64,000 bases of DNA, from contig AP025576.1 of NCBI GenBank assembly GCA_022845955.1, forward strand, positions 5,084,001 through 5,148,000, in the 5' to 3' direction. Shown here piece after piece: positions 1-6,969 of the stretch. The position numbers and the translations under genes were made by a program. Source of the DNA: Lachnospiraceae bacterium (GTDB lineage Bacteria; Bacillota; Clostridia; Lachnospirales; Lachnospiraceae). Positions within the stretch are counted from its first letter, which is position 1, and every line of letters begins with the position of its first letter. The notes beneath the pieces are model-generated. The model made no database searches and was not told the DNA's origin. It saw only the letters and a program-made list of their open reading frames with translations.

Positions 1-1278
1 GTTTCCTTCTTCCGTCCTGGTTGCGATTCCCTTATCATCCAGCGTATAATCCACACCTTCCACACCGTACTCATTCAGGAACATTCCTTCCCGGCTGGTG
101 GCAAAGCTCAGCATTTTGGCTATCTGCTCCGGATTTTCACAATCCTTGGAAACAAAGGTCTGAATCCAGCCGGAACCCGCCTGCAGTGAAATAGGTACAA
201 TCGGACGGGCTTTCGTCTCCGCAAGGATCGGTCCGTAGGATACAAAAGGAACCGTTTCCTTCTTACTGCTCTGTGCCGGATTTCCGATCCAGCAGAATAC
301 TCTTCCGCCTTCCGTATAGGTTTTCAAGGCTGCCTCATCAATTGTAAGGGAATTGATATCCAGATATCCCTTTTGAATCAGATTGTTTACAAATTTCAAT
401 GCTTTTTTATAGCCGGGATCCAATTCCTTATGCCGGTAATTCCCCTCCGCATCCACCGGTGACACGCCGAACGTTTCTGCTATAATACCATCCAGTGACT
501 GCCGTATCCATAAGTCCGCATGGAGCATAACAGGGAATACGGATTGCCCGTCCACCGTATAGCCTGAATTCTTAACCAGTTCACAGGCCTGGTAAAATCC
601 TTCTTCCGTCTGCACATCTTCCTGCGTAATTCCCAGTTCATCCATAATTGTCTGATTGAACATAATTGCGGAATTATGCCCCTTTGTCACATTATCCACA
701 TAAACCTGGCTGCTGGGAGGATTCACCTTCCTGTTATCATTGGAATTCATATGGCTGGGTACGGAGTACCAGCCTCCAAATTTATAAGTAACCGCTTTCT
801 TGATATCCTCCGGAAAATCCGTAAGCAAATGGGATTCCGGATCATACGTCTGCAAAAATTCTTCCATGGACCAAACCTTGCCGGACTGAATCAGCTGCTT
901 AATCGTATCCGCATCTGTAATGGAAATCAAATCCGGAAGATCATTGGAAGCGATCATAAGCCCCAGCTTCGTGTCCGCATCCGTCGGCGGCTGCTCAATC
1001 GTAAAGGTTATCCCGGTCTCCTCCTTTACCGCATCCAGGAACGGAGAAGTGGTCACTCCCTTTTCCCAGCCGTTCGGTCCCCAGCCTGTCACATCGGAAA
1101 ACCAGTATACATCCGCCGCCCCTGCCGAAGCCGCTTCTGCGCCGCTCTCCGTGCCTGCCGCCGTCCCGCTCTCTGCAGACGTATCGACTCCCGATGCCGA
1201 TCCGCACCCGAACAGCCCCGCCAGCATCACACCTGCCATAGCAGCTGCTATAAACTTATTTGTACCATTCCTCTTCAT
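1..1278 (-). CDS. Extracellular solute-binding lipoprotein of a CUT1 sugar ABC importer (C-terminus cut by window edge)
   Basis: Binding protein that would sit on the outer face of the membrane and deliver an oligosaccharide to a permease pair lying outside the window. The 426 residues visible begin with a lipoprotein signal peptide: basic start, hydrophobic stretch, and a lipobox ending in L-F-G-C with Cys25 as lipidation site, then an Ala/Gly/Ser/Thr-rich linker. The body resembles the LplA-type (large, about 550 residues) binding proteins of Firmicutes. The ATG at 1278 is preceded by AAAGGAG at nine-base spacing. It follows the yesM/yesN pair on the same strand but is separated from it by a terminator near 1484-1509, so it probably has its own promoter; a TATAAT lies at 1373-1378 on the minus strand. 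Substrate unknown. Confidence 0.9.
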   Translation of the reverse strand, partial: MKRNGTNKFIAAAMAGVMLAGLFGCGSASGVDTSAESGTAAGTESGAEAASAGAADVYWFSDVTGWGPNGWEKGVTTSPFLDAVKEETGITFTIEQPPTDADTKLGLMIASNDLPDLISITDADTIKQLIQSGKVWSMEEFLQTYDPESHLLTDFPEDIKKAVTYKFGGWYSVPSHMNSNDNRKVNPPSSQVYVDNVTKGHNSAIMFNQTIMDELGITQEDVQTEEGFYQACELVKNSGYTVDGQSVFPVMLHADLWIRQSLDGIIAETFGVSPVDAEGNYRHKELDPGYKKALKFVNNLIQKGYLDINSLTIDEAALKTYTEGGRVFCWIGNPAQSSKKETVPFVSYGPILAETKARPIVPISLQAGSGWIQTFVSKDCENPEQIAKMLSFATSREGMFLNEYGVEGVDYTLDDKGIATRTEEGN

Positions 1279-1570
1279 AAATCAAAACTCCTTTACCCTC
1301 AATTAATCTGTTACCGGAACCATTTTTCTTCATCACCAATGCATTGTTGAATTCAATTGTCTGACTGTGTTTATTATAAAGACTTCTATTAACGAATAGT
1401 ATGAAGATATTTTAATTTTTTAGGTAATTTTTTTACTTCCCCCTATTGTTCACACCCCTTGTGTCCTGTATATTCCGTGCATAAAAAAAGGGCCTCTTCC
1501 GCCCTTTTTGGTTTTTCCCGGTTCCCGGTTTTTCTTCTTCACTAAAACCTGCCTTCCCTCCCTGCTGTGC
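1279..1570. other. Intergenic region between response regulator and binding protein
   Basis: No gene seen. It holds the rho-independent terminator of the regulator gene (1484-1509) and, on the minus strand, a TATAAT at 1373-1378 that could be the -10 box for the binding-protein gene. A TCAGAC half-site lies just downstream of that -10 (plus-strand GTCTGA at 1359-1364). It matches one arm of the dyad found in front of two other yesM genes, but this may be chance. Confidence 0.5.
1484..1509 (-). terminator. Rho-independent terminator after the yesN-like gene
   Basis: Read on the minus strand, AAAAAGGGC and GCCCTTTTTTT form a nine-base-pair stem around a seven-base loop, ending in a T-run. It lies about 60 bases past the regulator's stop codon. 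Confidence 0.85.
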
Positions 1571-2314
1571 CTACGAAAGATTTCTTCGGAAAGCGGAAGG
1601 GCTGATTCCTGTTGCCTTTTTAAATACTTTGAGAAAGTAAAAATAATCGCTGTATCCCACCTTTTCCGAGATATCCTCTATGCTATCATTCGTCAGACGC
1701 AGCAGCTCCTGGGCTTTGCAGATTCTGATTTCCAGAAGATGATCACTGTAGGATTTTCCCGTCCGCCGCTTTATCATCTGGCTCACGGAGCTGATACTTA
1801 TCCCGAACTCCTCCGCAAGCTGCTGCTGCGTCACCGTCCTGTAATTGTCCCTGATATACTGCAGGATTTCCTTTAACAGACGGCCTTCCGACCGGTACCC
1901 TTCTTCTTCCGCTTCCTCCTCCGGATCATGTCCATGCATTCCATCAAGTTTTTTCTTTACCTTTTCCAGACAACTGATCAGTTCCTCTTCATCCACCGGC
2001 TTTATCAGATAATCCGTACATCCATATTTCAGGCCGGCACGGGCATATTCAAAATCAGAATACCCGCTTATGATAGCCACCTCCGCAGGAAGCCGTTCCT
2101 CCCTGACCTTTTGTATCAGTTCAATCCCGTCCATACCCGGCATTTTGATATCGGACAGAATCAGATCCGGCTTCGTGCGCTGTATCCGTTCCCATGCTTT
2201 CATTCCGTCCGTTGCTTCTCCGCAAATAAGAAATCCGTATTTCCCCCAGTCAATCAGGTTTTTCAGACTGATTACTATCCAGGGTTCATCATCAGCCAAA
2301 AATACTCGATACAT
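1571..2314 (-). CDS. Response regulator, YesN/AraC type, compact form
   Basis: Cytoplasmic two-component regulator of 247 residues. The receiver (about 1-120) has the acidic pair Asp8/Asp9, phospho-acceptor Asp55 in the S-D-I-K-M-P motif, and the Y-L-I-K-P lysine near 104. A short acidic linker (about 125-145) leads to an AraC-type double helix-turn-helix (about 150-247) with the usual G-Y-S-D-Y-F-Y and F-K-K motifs. It is about half the length of the other two YesN proteins in this window because it lacks the central helical domain. The start codon lies two bases after the stop of the sensor kinase gene, so the two are translationally coupled. Likely target: the adjacent sugar-uptake genes (inference). 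Confidence 0.92.
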   Translation of the reverse strand: MYRVFLADDEPWIVISLKNLIDWGKYGFLICGEATDGMKAWERIQRTKPDLILSDIKMPGMDGIELIQKVREERLPAEVAIISGYSDFEYARAGLKYGCTDYLIKPVDEEELISCLEKVKKKLDGMHGHDPEEEAEEEGYRSEGRLLKEILQYIRDNYRTVTQQQLAEEFGISISSVSQMIKRRTGKSYSDHLLEIRICKAQELLRLTNDSIEDISEKVGYSDYFYFLKVFKKATGISPSAFRRNLS

Positions 2315-2316
2315 AT

Positions 2317-4044
2317 TTAATCCCCCATCCTTTTCGGTACTATCATGGTAATGCAGGTACCTTTCCCTACTTCACTTTCTATCCGGAAATCAGCCTTGTC
2401 TCCATAAAAAAGGCAAATTCTCCTGTACACGTTAGACAAACCGATTCCGTGCTTCGCTGTTGCGTATGCCTGCTCTTCATCATAAGACCTCATCCGCTTC
2501 CGAAGCTTTTCCAGCACATCCTTTTCCATTCCTCCGCCGTCATCCCTGACAGTGATCCGCATACGCTCCTCCGGTTCTTCGGCAAAATCCACAGATACTT
2601 CCCCCTTCTCCATCTTAGGCTCCAGTCCGTGCAGGACCGCGTTTTCCACCAGCGGCTGGACCAGCATTTTAGGAAGGGAAACCTGCAGAAGCGTATCTTC
2701 TGCTCCGATAGCCACCTTGAATTTCCCCATAAAACGGTAATCAATTATCAGTGCATATTCCTTCAGGTTTTTCACCACTTCTTTTACTGTGACCAGCTCA
2801 TCCCCTTTCACATTATAGCGGAACAGCTTGGAAAGGGATCCGGTAAGCTTGGCAATTTCCTTTTCTTCATGATACAGGGCCATACCACGTATGCATTCCA
2901 GCGTATTGTACATGAAATGGGGATTGATTTGTCCCTTATAGGCGATCATCTCCGTCTGCTTCTTGGCATATTCCAGTTCCAGATATTTCCGTTCTCCCTC
3001 TACAATCTGTCTGTTCAAAGCTTCCAGGCCGTCAAGCATTTCATTTATCTTTTCTGCCATTTCCCCGAATTCATTATTTTCCGCCACTTCGATACGCTGG
3101 TTGGTATCTTTCGTATAGCCCACCACGAATTCCATCTGTCTGCGGATTGGCTGTACCACCTTATGGTACATCAGCATGCATATGGCTATGAGCGCCGCTG
3201 CTACCAGGAAATAGGTGAATAAATTAATGGTCTGTATCTGATTTACATAATTCATAAAGGAGTTCTTGGGAATCAGGTTTACTATTCTCCATCCGCTTTT
3301 TTCCAGCTTCGCACCGTAAACCAGATATTTGCTGTTTTCCTGCTCCCCGTCTATGAGATCCCGGTACTCTTCCTTCCAGTTTCCTGCAGAGGCAATCACG
3401 TTCCCGTCAGAATCCAGAACCGCAGAGTACACCTCTTCGTTCAAGGAAAGGGTATCCACGATATCCGCAAGTCCGCCGCTGCCAAACAACAGGACCACAC
3501 TTCCCAATTGGTTATAGCCTCCCGAAGCTTCCCTGCTGTATACCGGCATTTCCACCTGGAAATACGTGTAGCCGGTTTCCTTATCTGCAATAGTTCCGGA
3601 AAAACCATACATTCCGTTTGTTACGAGGGAATCCTGACGGGGAAAGAAAATCGTCCCTTTTGTAGCAATAAGCTGCCCCGCCTCATCATAAAGCAAGATG
3701 GCCTCCACATCGGGATTGATTTTCATAACACCGCCCGTCATCTGGGAAAAATCATTCAGCCGCTGTGTCCGTTCCGACAGATCCGATGTTTTCAGATAGG
3801 ATATTACTGTTTCACTTGAGGTTACCGTGGAATACAGATTAATGATATCCTTCTCCGCTTCTGCCGTCTTCTCCTGTGCCTGAAGGAACCTGGCCTGTGC
3901 GGACTGCTCCGCTTCTTTCATATACCATTTGTTGATAATGATATAGGTGAGCATGAAAGACAGGAAAAGAATGGAGCATATAACGGCGACGATAGTTATA
4001 TATGTTCGGAGCAGACTTCTTTTTTTCTTATCGTATCGTTTCAT
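2317..4044 (-). CDS. Sensor histidine kinase, YesM type
   Basis: Membrane sensor kinase of 575 residues that would phosphorylate the downstream regulator. It has an N-terminal membrane helix (about 14-36), an extracellular Cache-like sensing region (about 40-270), a second membrane helix (about 275-297), a HAMP linker (about 298-350), the His_kinase domain with the Q-I-N-P-H-F-M-Y-N-T-L phospho-His box (about 375), and an HATPase domain with the N box (V-E-N-A-V-L-H-G), the D-D-G-G-G-M G1 box and H-G-I-G-L-S-N-V. Length and order are standard for YesM. Kinases of this class usually sense sugars, directly or through a binding protein, next to CUT1 transporters. Genes are ordered kinase then regulator. 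Confidence 0.93.
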   Translation of the reverse strand: MKRYDKKKRSLLRTYITIVAVICSILFLSFMLTYIIINKWYMKEAEQSAQARFLQAQEKTAEAEKDIINLYSTVTSSETVISYLKTSDLSERTQRLNDFSQMTGGVMKINPDVEAILLYDEAGQLIATKGTIFFPRQDSLVTNGMYGFSGTIADKETGYTYFQVEMPVYSREASGGYNQLGSVVLLFGSGGLADIVDTLSLNEEVYSAVLDSDGNVIASAGNWKEEYRDLIDGEQENSKYLVYGAKLEKSGWRIVNLIPKNSFMNYVNQIQTINLFTYFLVAAALIAICMLMYHKVVQPIRRQMEFVVGYTKDTNQRIEVAENNEFGEMAEKINEMLDGLEALNRQIVEGERKYLELEYAKKQTEMIAYKGQINPHFMYNTLECIRGMALYHEEKEIAKLTGSLSKLFRYNVKGDELVTVKEVVKNLKEYALIIDYRFMGKFKVAIGAEDTLLQVSLPKMLVQPLVENAVLHGLEPKMEKGEVSVDFAEEPEERMRITVRDDGGGMEKDVLEKLRKRMRSYDEEQAYATAKHGIGLSNVYRRICLFYGDKADFRIESEVGKGTCITMIVPKRMGD

Positions 4045-4110
4045 ATCTTTTTTCCTTTCCGGCCTTGACGCGGCGTACCGGCGTGCCCGTTTGGCTCGTT
4101 GCCTGCGGGA

Positions 4111-4217
4111 ATGAAAAGAGCGTAATTACAAGAATTACGCTCCGGGCAGTCCTTCAGTATTATAATGAGTGAGGCATTAATTCATGTTGTTTTAAGACCT
4201 AAACTACAGTTTCCATC
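4111..4217. repeat. 107-bp repeat, copy 1: tail of the small coiled-coil gene plus terminator
   Basis: This segment reappears at 14705-14811 with the same layout: the stem-loop, a 3' spacer, and the last codons of a coiled-coil gene including a TAG stop. The outer 35 bases, containing the stem-loop, are identical in both copies; the middle differs by scattered substitutions. Copy 1 is the natural 3' end of the gene at 4199-4429. Confidence 0.85.
4118..4142 (-). terminator. Terminator hairpin downstream of the 76-residue gene
   Basis: GAGCGTAATT and AATTACGCTC form a perfect ten-base-pair stem around a five-base loop. On the minus strand it is followed by TTTTC. An identical hairpin lies at 14712-14736. 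Confidence 0.7.
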
Positions 4218-4429
4218 TCATCATTCAGAATCTGGATATCACGGCGTATATCTCTTTCCGCAATTTTAACATCAAGCTGCAAATCACTTAATTGCCTGCT
4301 GCCTATGTCCTGCTTGACTTCAATCATATTAAGACGGCTGTCAAGCCTGGAAAACTGTTCATCAATCCGTGAAAATTTTCCATTAAGCATACCCATGATT
4401 GCATCGAAATCATCTTTGGTTAATGACAT
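4199..4429 (-). CDS. Small coiled-coil protein of 76 residues, ending at a TAG that interrupts a conserved tail
   Basis: A short soluble protein with no membrane segment or signal peptide. Hydrophobic residues recur in a heptad-like pattern from about residue 10 to 70 (I-D-E-Q-F-S-R-L-D-S-R-L, then I-E-V-K-Q-D-I), so it should form a helical coiled coil. Similar small proteins of unknown function, starting M-x-L-T-K-D/E-D, are common in Lachnospiraceae (family recollection). AGGAAG sits nine bases before the ATG. After the TAG at 4199-4201 the same frame continues for twelve sense codons (V-L-K-Q-H-E-L-M-P-H-S-L) to a TAA at 4160-4162; that looks like the ordinary C-terminus of the family. 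The gene is either slightly truncated or read through. No function is assigned. Confidence 0.7.
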   Translation of the reverse strand: MSLTKDDFDAIMGMLNGKFSRIDEQFSRLDSRLNMIEVKQDIGSRQLSDLQLDVKIAERDIRRDIQILNDEMETVV

Positions 4430-4452
4430 AACTTTGCACTTCCTGTCCTGTT

Positions 4453-4483
4453 TACAATGATTGTATCATTTACACAATGTAAA
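4453..4483. promoter_or_regulatory. Two adjacent palindromes upstream of the 76-residue gene
   Basis: TACAAT-G-ATTGTA at 4453-4465 and TTTACA-CAA-TGTAAA at 4469-4483 lie 24-55 bases before the start codon. The minus strand of the first contains TACAAT, a good -10 box. Its -35 would be TAGACT at 17-base spacing, which is weak. The two dyads share ACA/TGT ends and may be operators for one protein. Which protein is not known. Confidence 0.4.
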
Positions 4484-4582
4484 GTCTATAATATTTAATA
4501 ATGATTATATATAGATTTTTTAACGTATTATATGGAAATGTATTCTTTTGCATAAATCCATTTAACATGTTCTACTACATTT

Positions 4583-6805
4583 TTAAATAGTTATCTTCAT
4601 CATTTCAGCAGCCGCCATCATCACGATTCCCGTACCATGGTCGTCATTTTTCTTAGTGGGAAGCTGTTTATAATACTCCGCATCCTTCGCGCAGCCGGAT
4701 CCCAGGCATACGCCGTATACATCCCCCACGGCATCTACGGAATACTGTAGAATCGCAGTCCAGGCCTTCCGGATACAGGGCAGATAACGTTCCGCATCCA
4801 GCCATCCATGATTGATTCCCCGGGCAATGCTTAACAGAAACATAGCCGTACAGGAGGTTTCCTGATAGGTATCCGGACGGTTGAGTACCTGATGCCACAT
4901 GCCGGAAGAATCCTGGCAGGCAAGAATGCCCTGCATGAAGCGCTGATACAGACGAAGCTCTTCACACCAGTGAGGGTTCTCCTTCGGAAGAAGGGTCAGA
5001 ATTTCGGTAAGCGTCACGGCAATCCAGCCGTTTCCGCGTCCCCAGGGAATTCCGCTCATCTGCTCTTCCTCCGGAAAATATATGTGGGAGAAAATCTGTT
5101 CCTTTTCGATCCATAGGCGTTTCCTAAAGCCCTCTACCTGTAGGTGAACCTGCTCTTCATAGGTTTTGTCACCGGTCAGACGGAACAGTCTGGCAAGAAA
5201 AGGACAGCTCATGTACAGATCGTCCGCCCACATGGTTTTTACGCGAAAGTAGGTTCCGTCCGGAAACCGGGGGATATGGTTCATCACTGCGTCCCCTATG
5301 GCGTGAATAACCGGAAGCAGTCTCTGATTTCCCGTTATTTCATAGGTTTCAATAAGGGACACGCCGATGGTGCCGCAGGCATCCAGATCCGGAAGGCCCC
5401 AGGCTCTCGGGATAAGCGTCGGATCGCCAAACTGCTCCTTGTCCCAGTCCTTGTACTCAAAATAATCAGCCATGGTCTGAATGCTGTCCACATAGTATGT
5501 AAGATGCTCCCTGTTACCGGTGGCCTTCGCTGCATGCATCAGGCCGTGCAGGCCCACCTGGACGGCATAGAACCATTGTCCGAAAAAGATGCCGTCCCGA
5601 TACGGCCGGATATAGGTCTCCCTCTGAGGCATGCGCCAGAAGGCCTTCTGATAACCGCCCAGCGGATAAGGATGCCGGAACTGGATTTCATATTCCGGCG
5701 CAAAAGGAATCAGCAGGGGATTTCCCGTCTCCGTTACGTAAGGACCTGTCAGGATCCAGCGTGCGGCTCCATTGTTTCCAGCCTGTACAAAAGGAACGCT
5801 GTTGATTTCTTTTCCGTCTTCTGTGCGGACGGCGCCGTCCATCCACCAATCCGAACCGGTGCAGGGAAGCTTGATCAGAATCTCTATTTCTTTTCCGGTT
5901 CCGACAATGGGAAGCTCCGTTTTCCGGCCAGACGGAACCTCGAAAATTTTTCCCGCTGCAAAAACCCGGGAACTGCCGGAAGCGGTAAGCTGTAGTATGT
6001 AGTTTTCCCCTTCCCGGCTCTGCACATAACTCAGAGCATAGGCACAGCCCCCGCTGCTGCCGAACACCTCCGTAAAATCCACCCGGCTTCCCAGGCATTT
6101 TTCGTCCCATCTGGGCATCCAGCGGAGCGTTTTTCCCGGGGAAAGCTGCAGGACGTCTCTATAACCGACCTCATTACGTTCAATCGTTTCTTCCAGCCCG
6201 CGGGTGTCAAAATCCGCGGGCAGCGGCCCAATATGTGCGAAACCTTCCATTCCCTTCATTTCGTCAAAGGGAAGGGTGGGACGCACCGAAAGAAGATAAT
6301 CTCTCGTCCAGCGAAAAGGGTAGCGGGGATAGGCGATATAAAGCAGAAGTCCCCAACTGTGTTCATTCTTTGTACATCGTATGAGCAGATCGTTTTTACC
6401 TTTCCGCATCGAAACATCCACAATCGTGTACTCATATTCCTCTTTCACATCGGACAGGGGTTTTTGCAGATCCTCTCCGGCAAATATCTCTTCGCCGTTC
6501 ATCCAGATTTTGGCATTGCCGGCGATTGTAAGCACTGCTTCGCTGTCCCGGTCCGCCATGGGCCAGGTTCGGATGTAGGCGACATCCCCGGTTTGTGCCT
6601 GCGGATAAACACCATCCAGATTCAGCTCCGCCATCTGGGAAATCGGCCTCAAAGCCATATGCTCCTGCTTAAAATAAGGGTGCAGGCTCAGTTCAACCCG
6701 CGGCCGGTGTGTCAGCATCCTTTCACTGATAAGCCGGATAGCCTCTTCCGGTTTCCGGAAGCCGCCGGCGTAAGCAGAATCTTCCTTTTTTAAAACTTCA
6801 TTCAT
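4583..6805 (-). CDS. GH105-type unsaturated glucuronyl/galacturonyl hydrolase with long N-terminal beta domain
   Basis: Predicted to remove the 4,5-unsaturated uronic acid that polysaccharide lyases leave at the non-reducing end of pectin or related oligosaccharides. The 740 residues split into an N-terminal beta-rich part (about 1-370, including a galactose-binding-like section with W-M-N-G-E-E at 101-106) and a C-terminal (alpha/alpha)6 barrel (about 380-740). The barrel has the GH88/105 hallmark M-W-A-D-D-L-Y-M-S; Asp528 or Asp529 corresponds to the catalytic acid. It also has W-G-R-G-N-G-W at 588-594 and a D-D-H-G-T-G motif near the end. There is no signal peptide, so it acts in the cytoplasm on imported substrate. 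It is the last enzyme of the operon beginning at 13264. A GH88-like assignment is also possible. Confidence 0.85.
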   Translation of the reverse strand: MNEVLKKEDSAYAGGFRKPEEAIRLISERMLTHRPRVELSLHPYFKQEHMALRPISQMAELNLDGVYPQAQTGDVAYIRTWPMADRDSEAVLTIAGNAKIWMNGEEIFAGEDLQKPLSDVKEEYEYTIVDVSMRKGKNDLLIRCTKNEHSWGLLLYIAYPRYPFRWTRDYLLSVRPTLPFDEMKGMEGFAHIGPLPADFDTRGLEETIERNEVGYRDVLQLSPGKTLRWMPRWDEKCLGSRVDFTEVFGSSGGCAYALSYVQSREGENYILQLTASGSSRVFAAGKIFEVPSGRKTELPIVGTGKEIEILIKLPCTGSDWWMDGAVRTEDGKEINSVPFVQAGNNGAARWILTGPYVTETGNPLLIPFAPEYEIQFRHPYPLGGYQKAFWRMPQRETYIRPYRDGIFFGQWFYAVQVGLHGLMHAAKATGNREHLTYYVDSIQTMADYFEYKDWDKEQFGDPTLIPRAWGLPDLDACGTIGVSLIETYEITGNQRLLPVIHAIGDAVMNHIPRFPDGTYFRVKTMWADDLYMSCPFLARLFRLTGDKTYEEQVHLQVEGFRKRLWIEKEQIFSHIYFPEEEQMSGIPWGRGNGWIAVTLTEILTLLPKENPHWCEELRLYQRFMQGILACQDSSGMWHQVLNRPDTYQETSCTAMFLLSIARGINHGWLDAERYLPCIRKAWTAILQYSVDAVGDVYGVCLGSGCAKDAEYYKQLPTKKNDDHGTGIVMMAAAEMMKITI

Positions 6806-6844
6806 ATGTTCCCTTCTTCTTTCTCTTCAGATAATTACAGCTAT

Positions 6845-6890
6845 CCGGTCAGGGGAGGCTCGTTTAAGGCACGAGGGGAGTCCTGACCGG
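6845..6890. other. Long imperfect hairpin in the intercistronic spacer
   Basis: CCGGTCAGG (6845-6853) pairs with CCTGACCGG (6882-6890), and inside it CTCGT pairs with ACGAG. It lies between the 852-residue gene and the GH105 gene without a T-run. A role in mRNA processing or stability is more likely than termination. Confidence 0.5.
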
Positions 6891-6969
6891 ATGTGTTCTG
6901 TCCCTGCGGGCAGCGTGTCAGGCAGCCGCACTAACACGAATTAAGAACGACTGCCGTAGGAGCTCTGCT

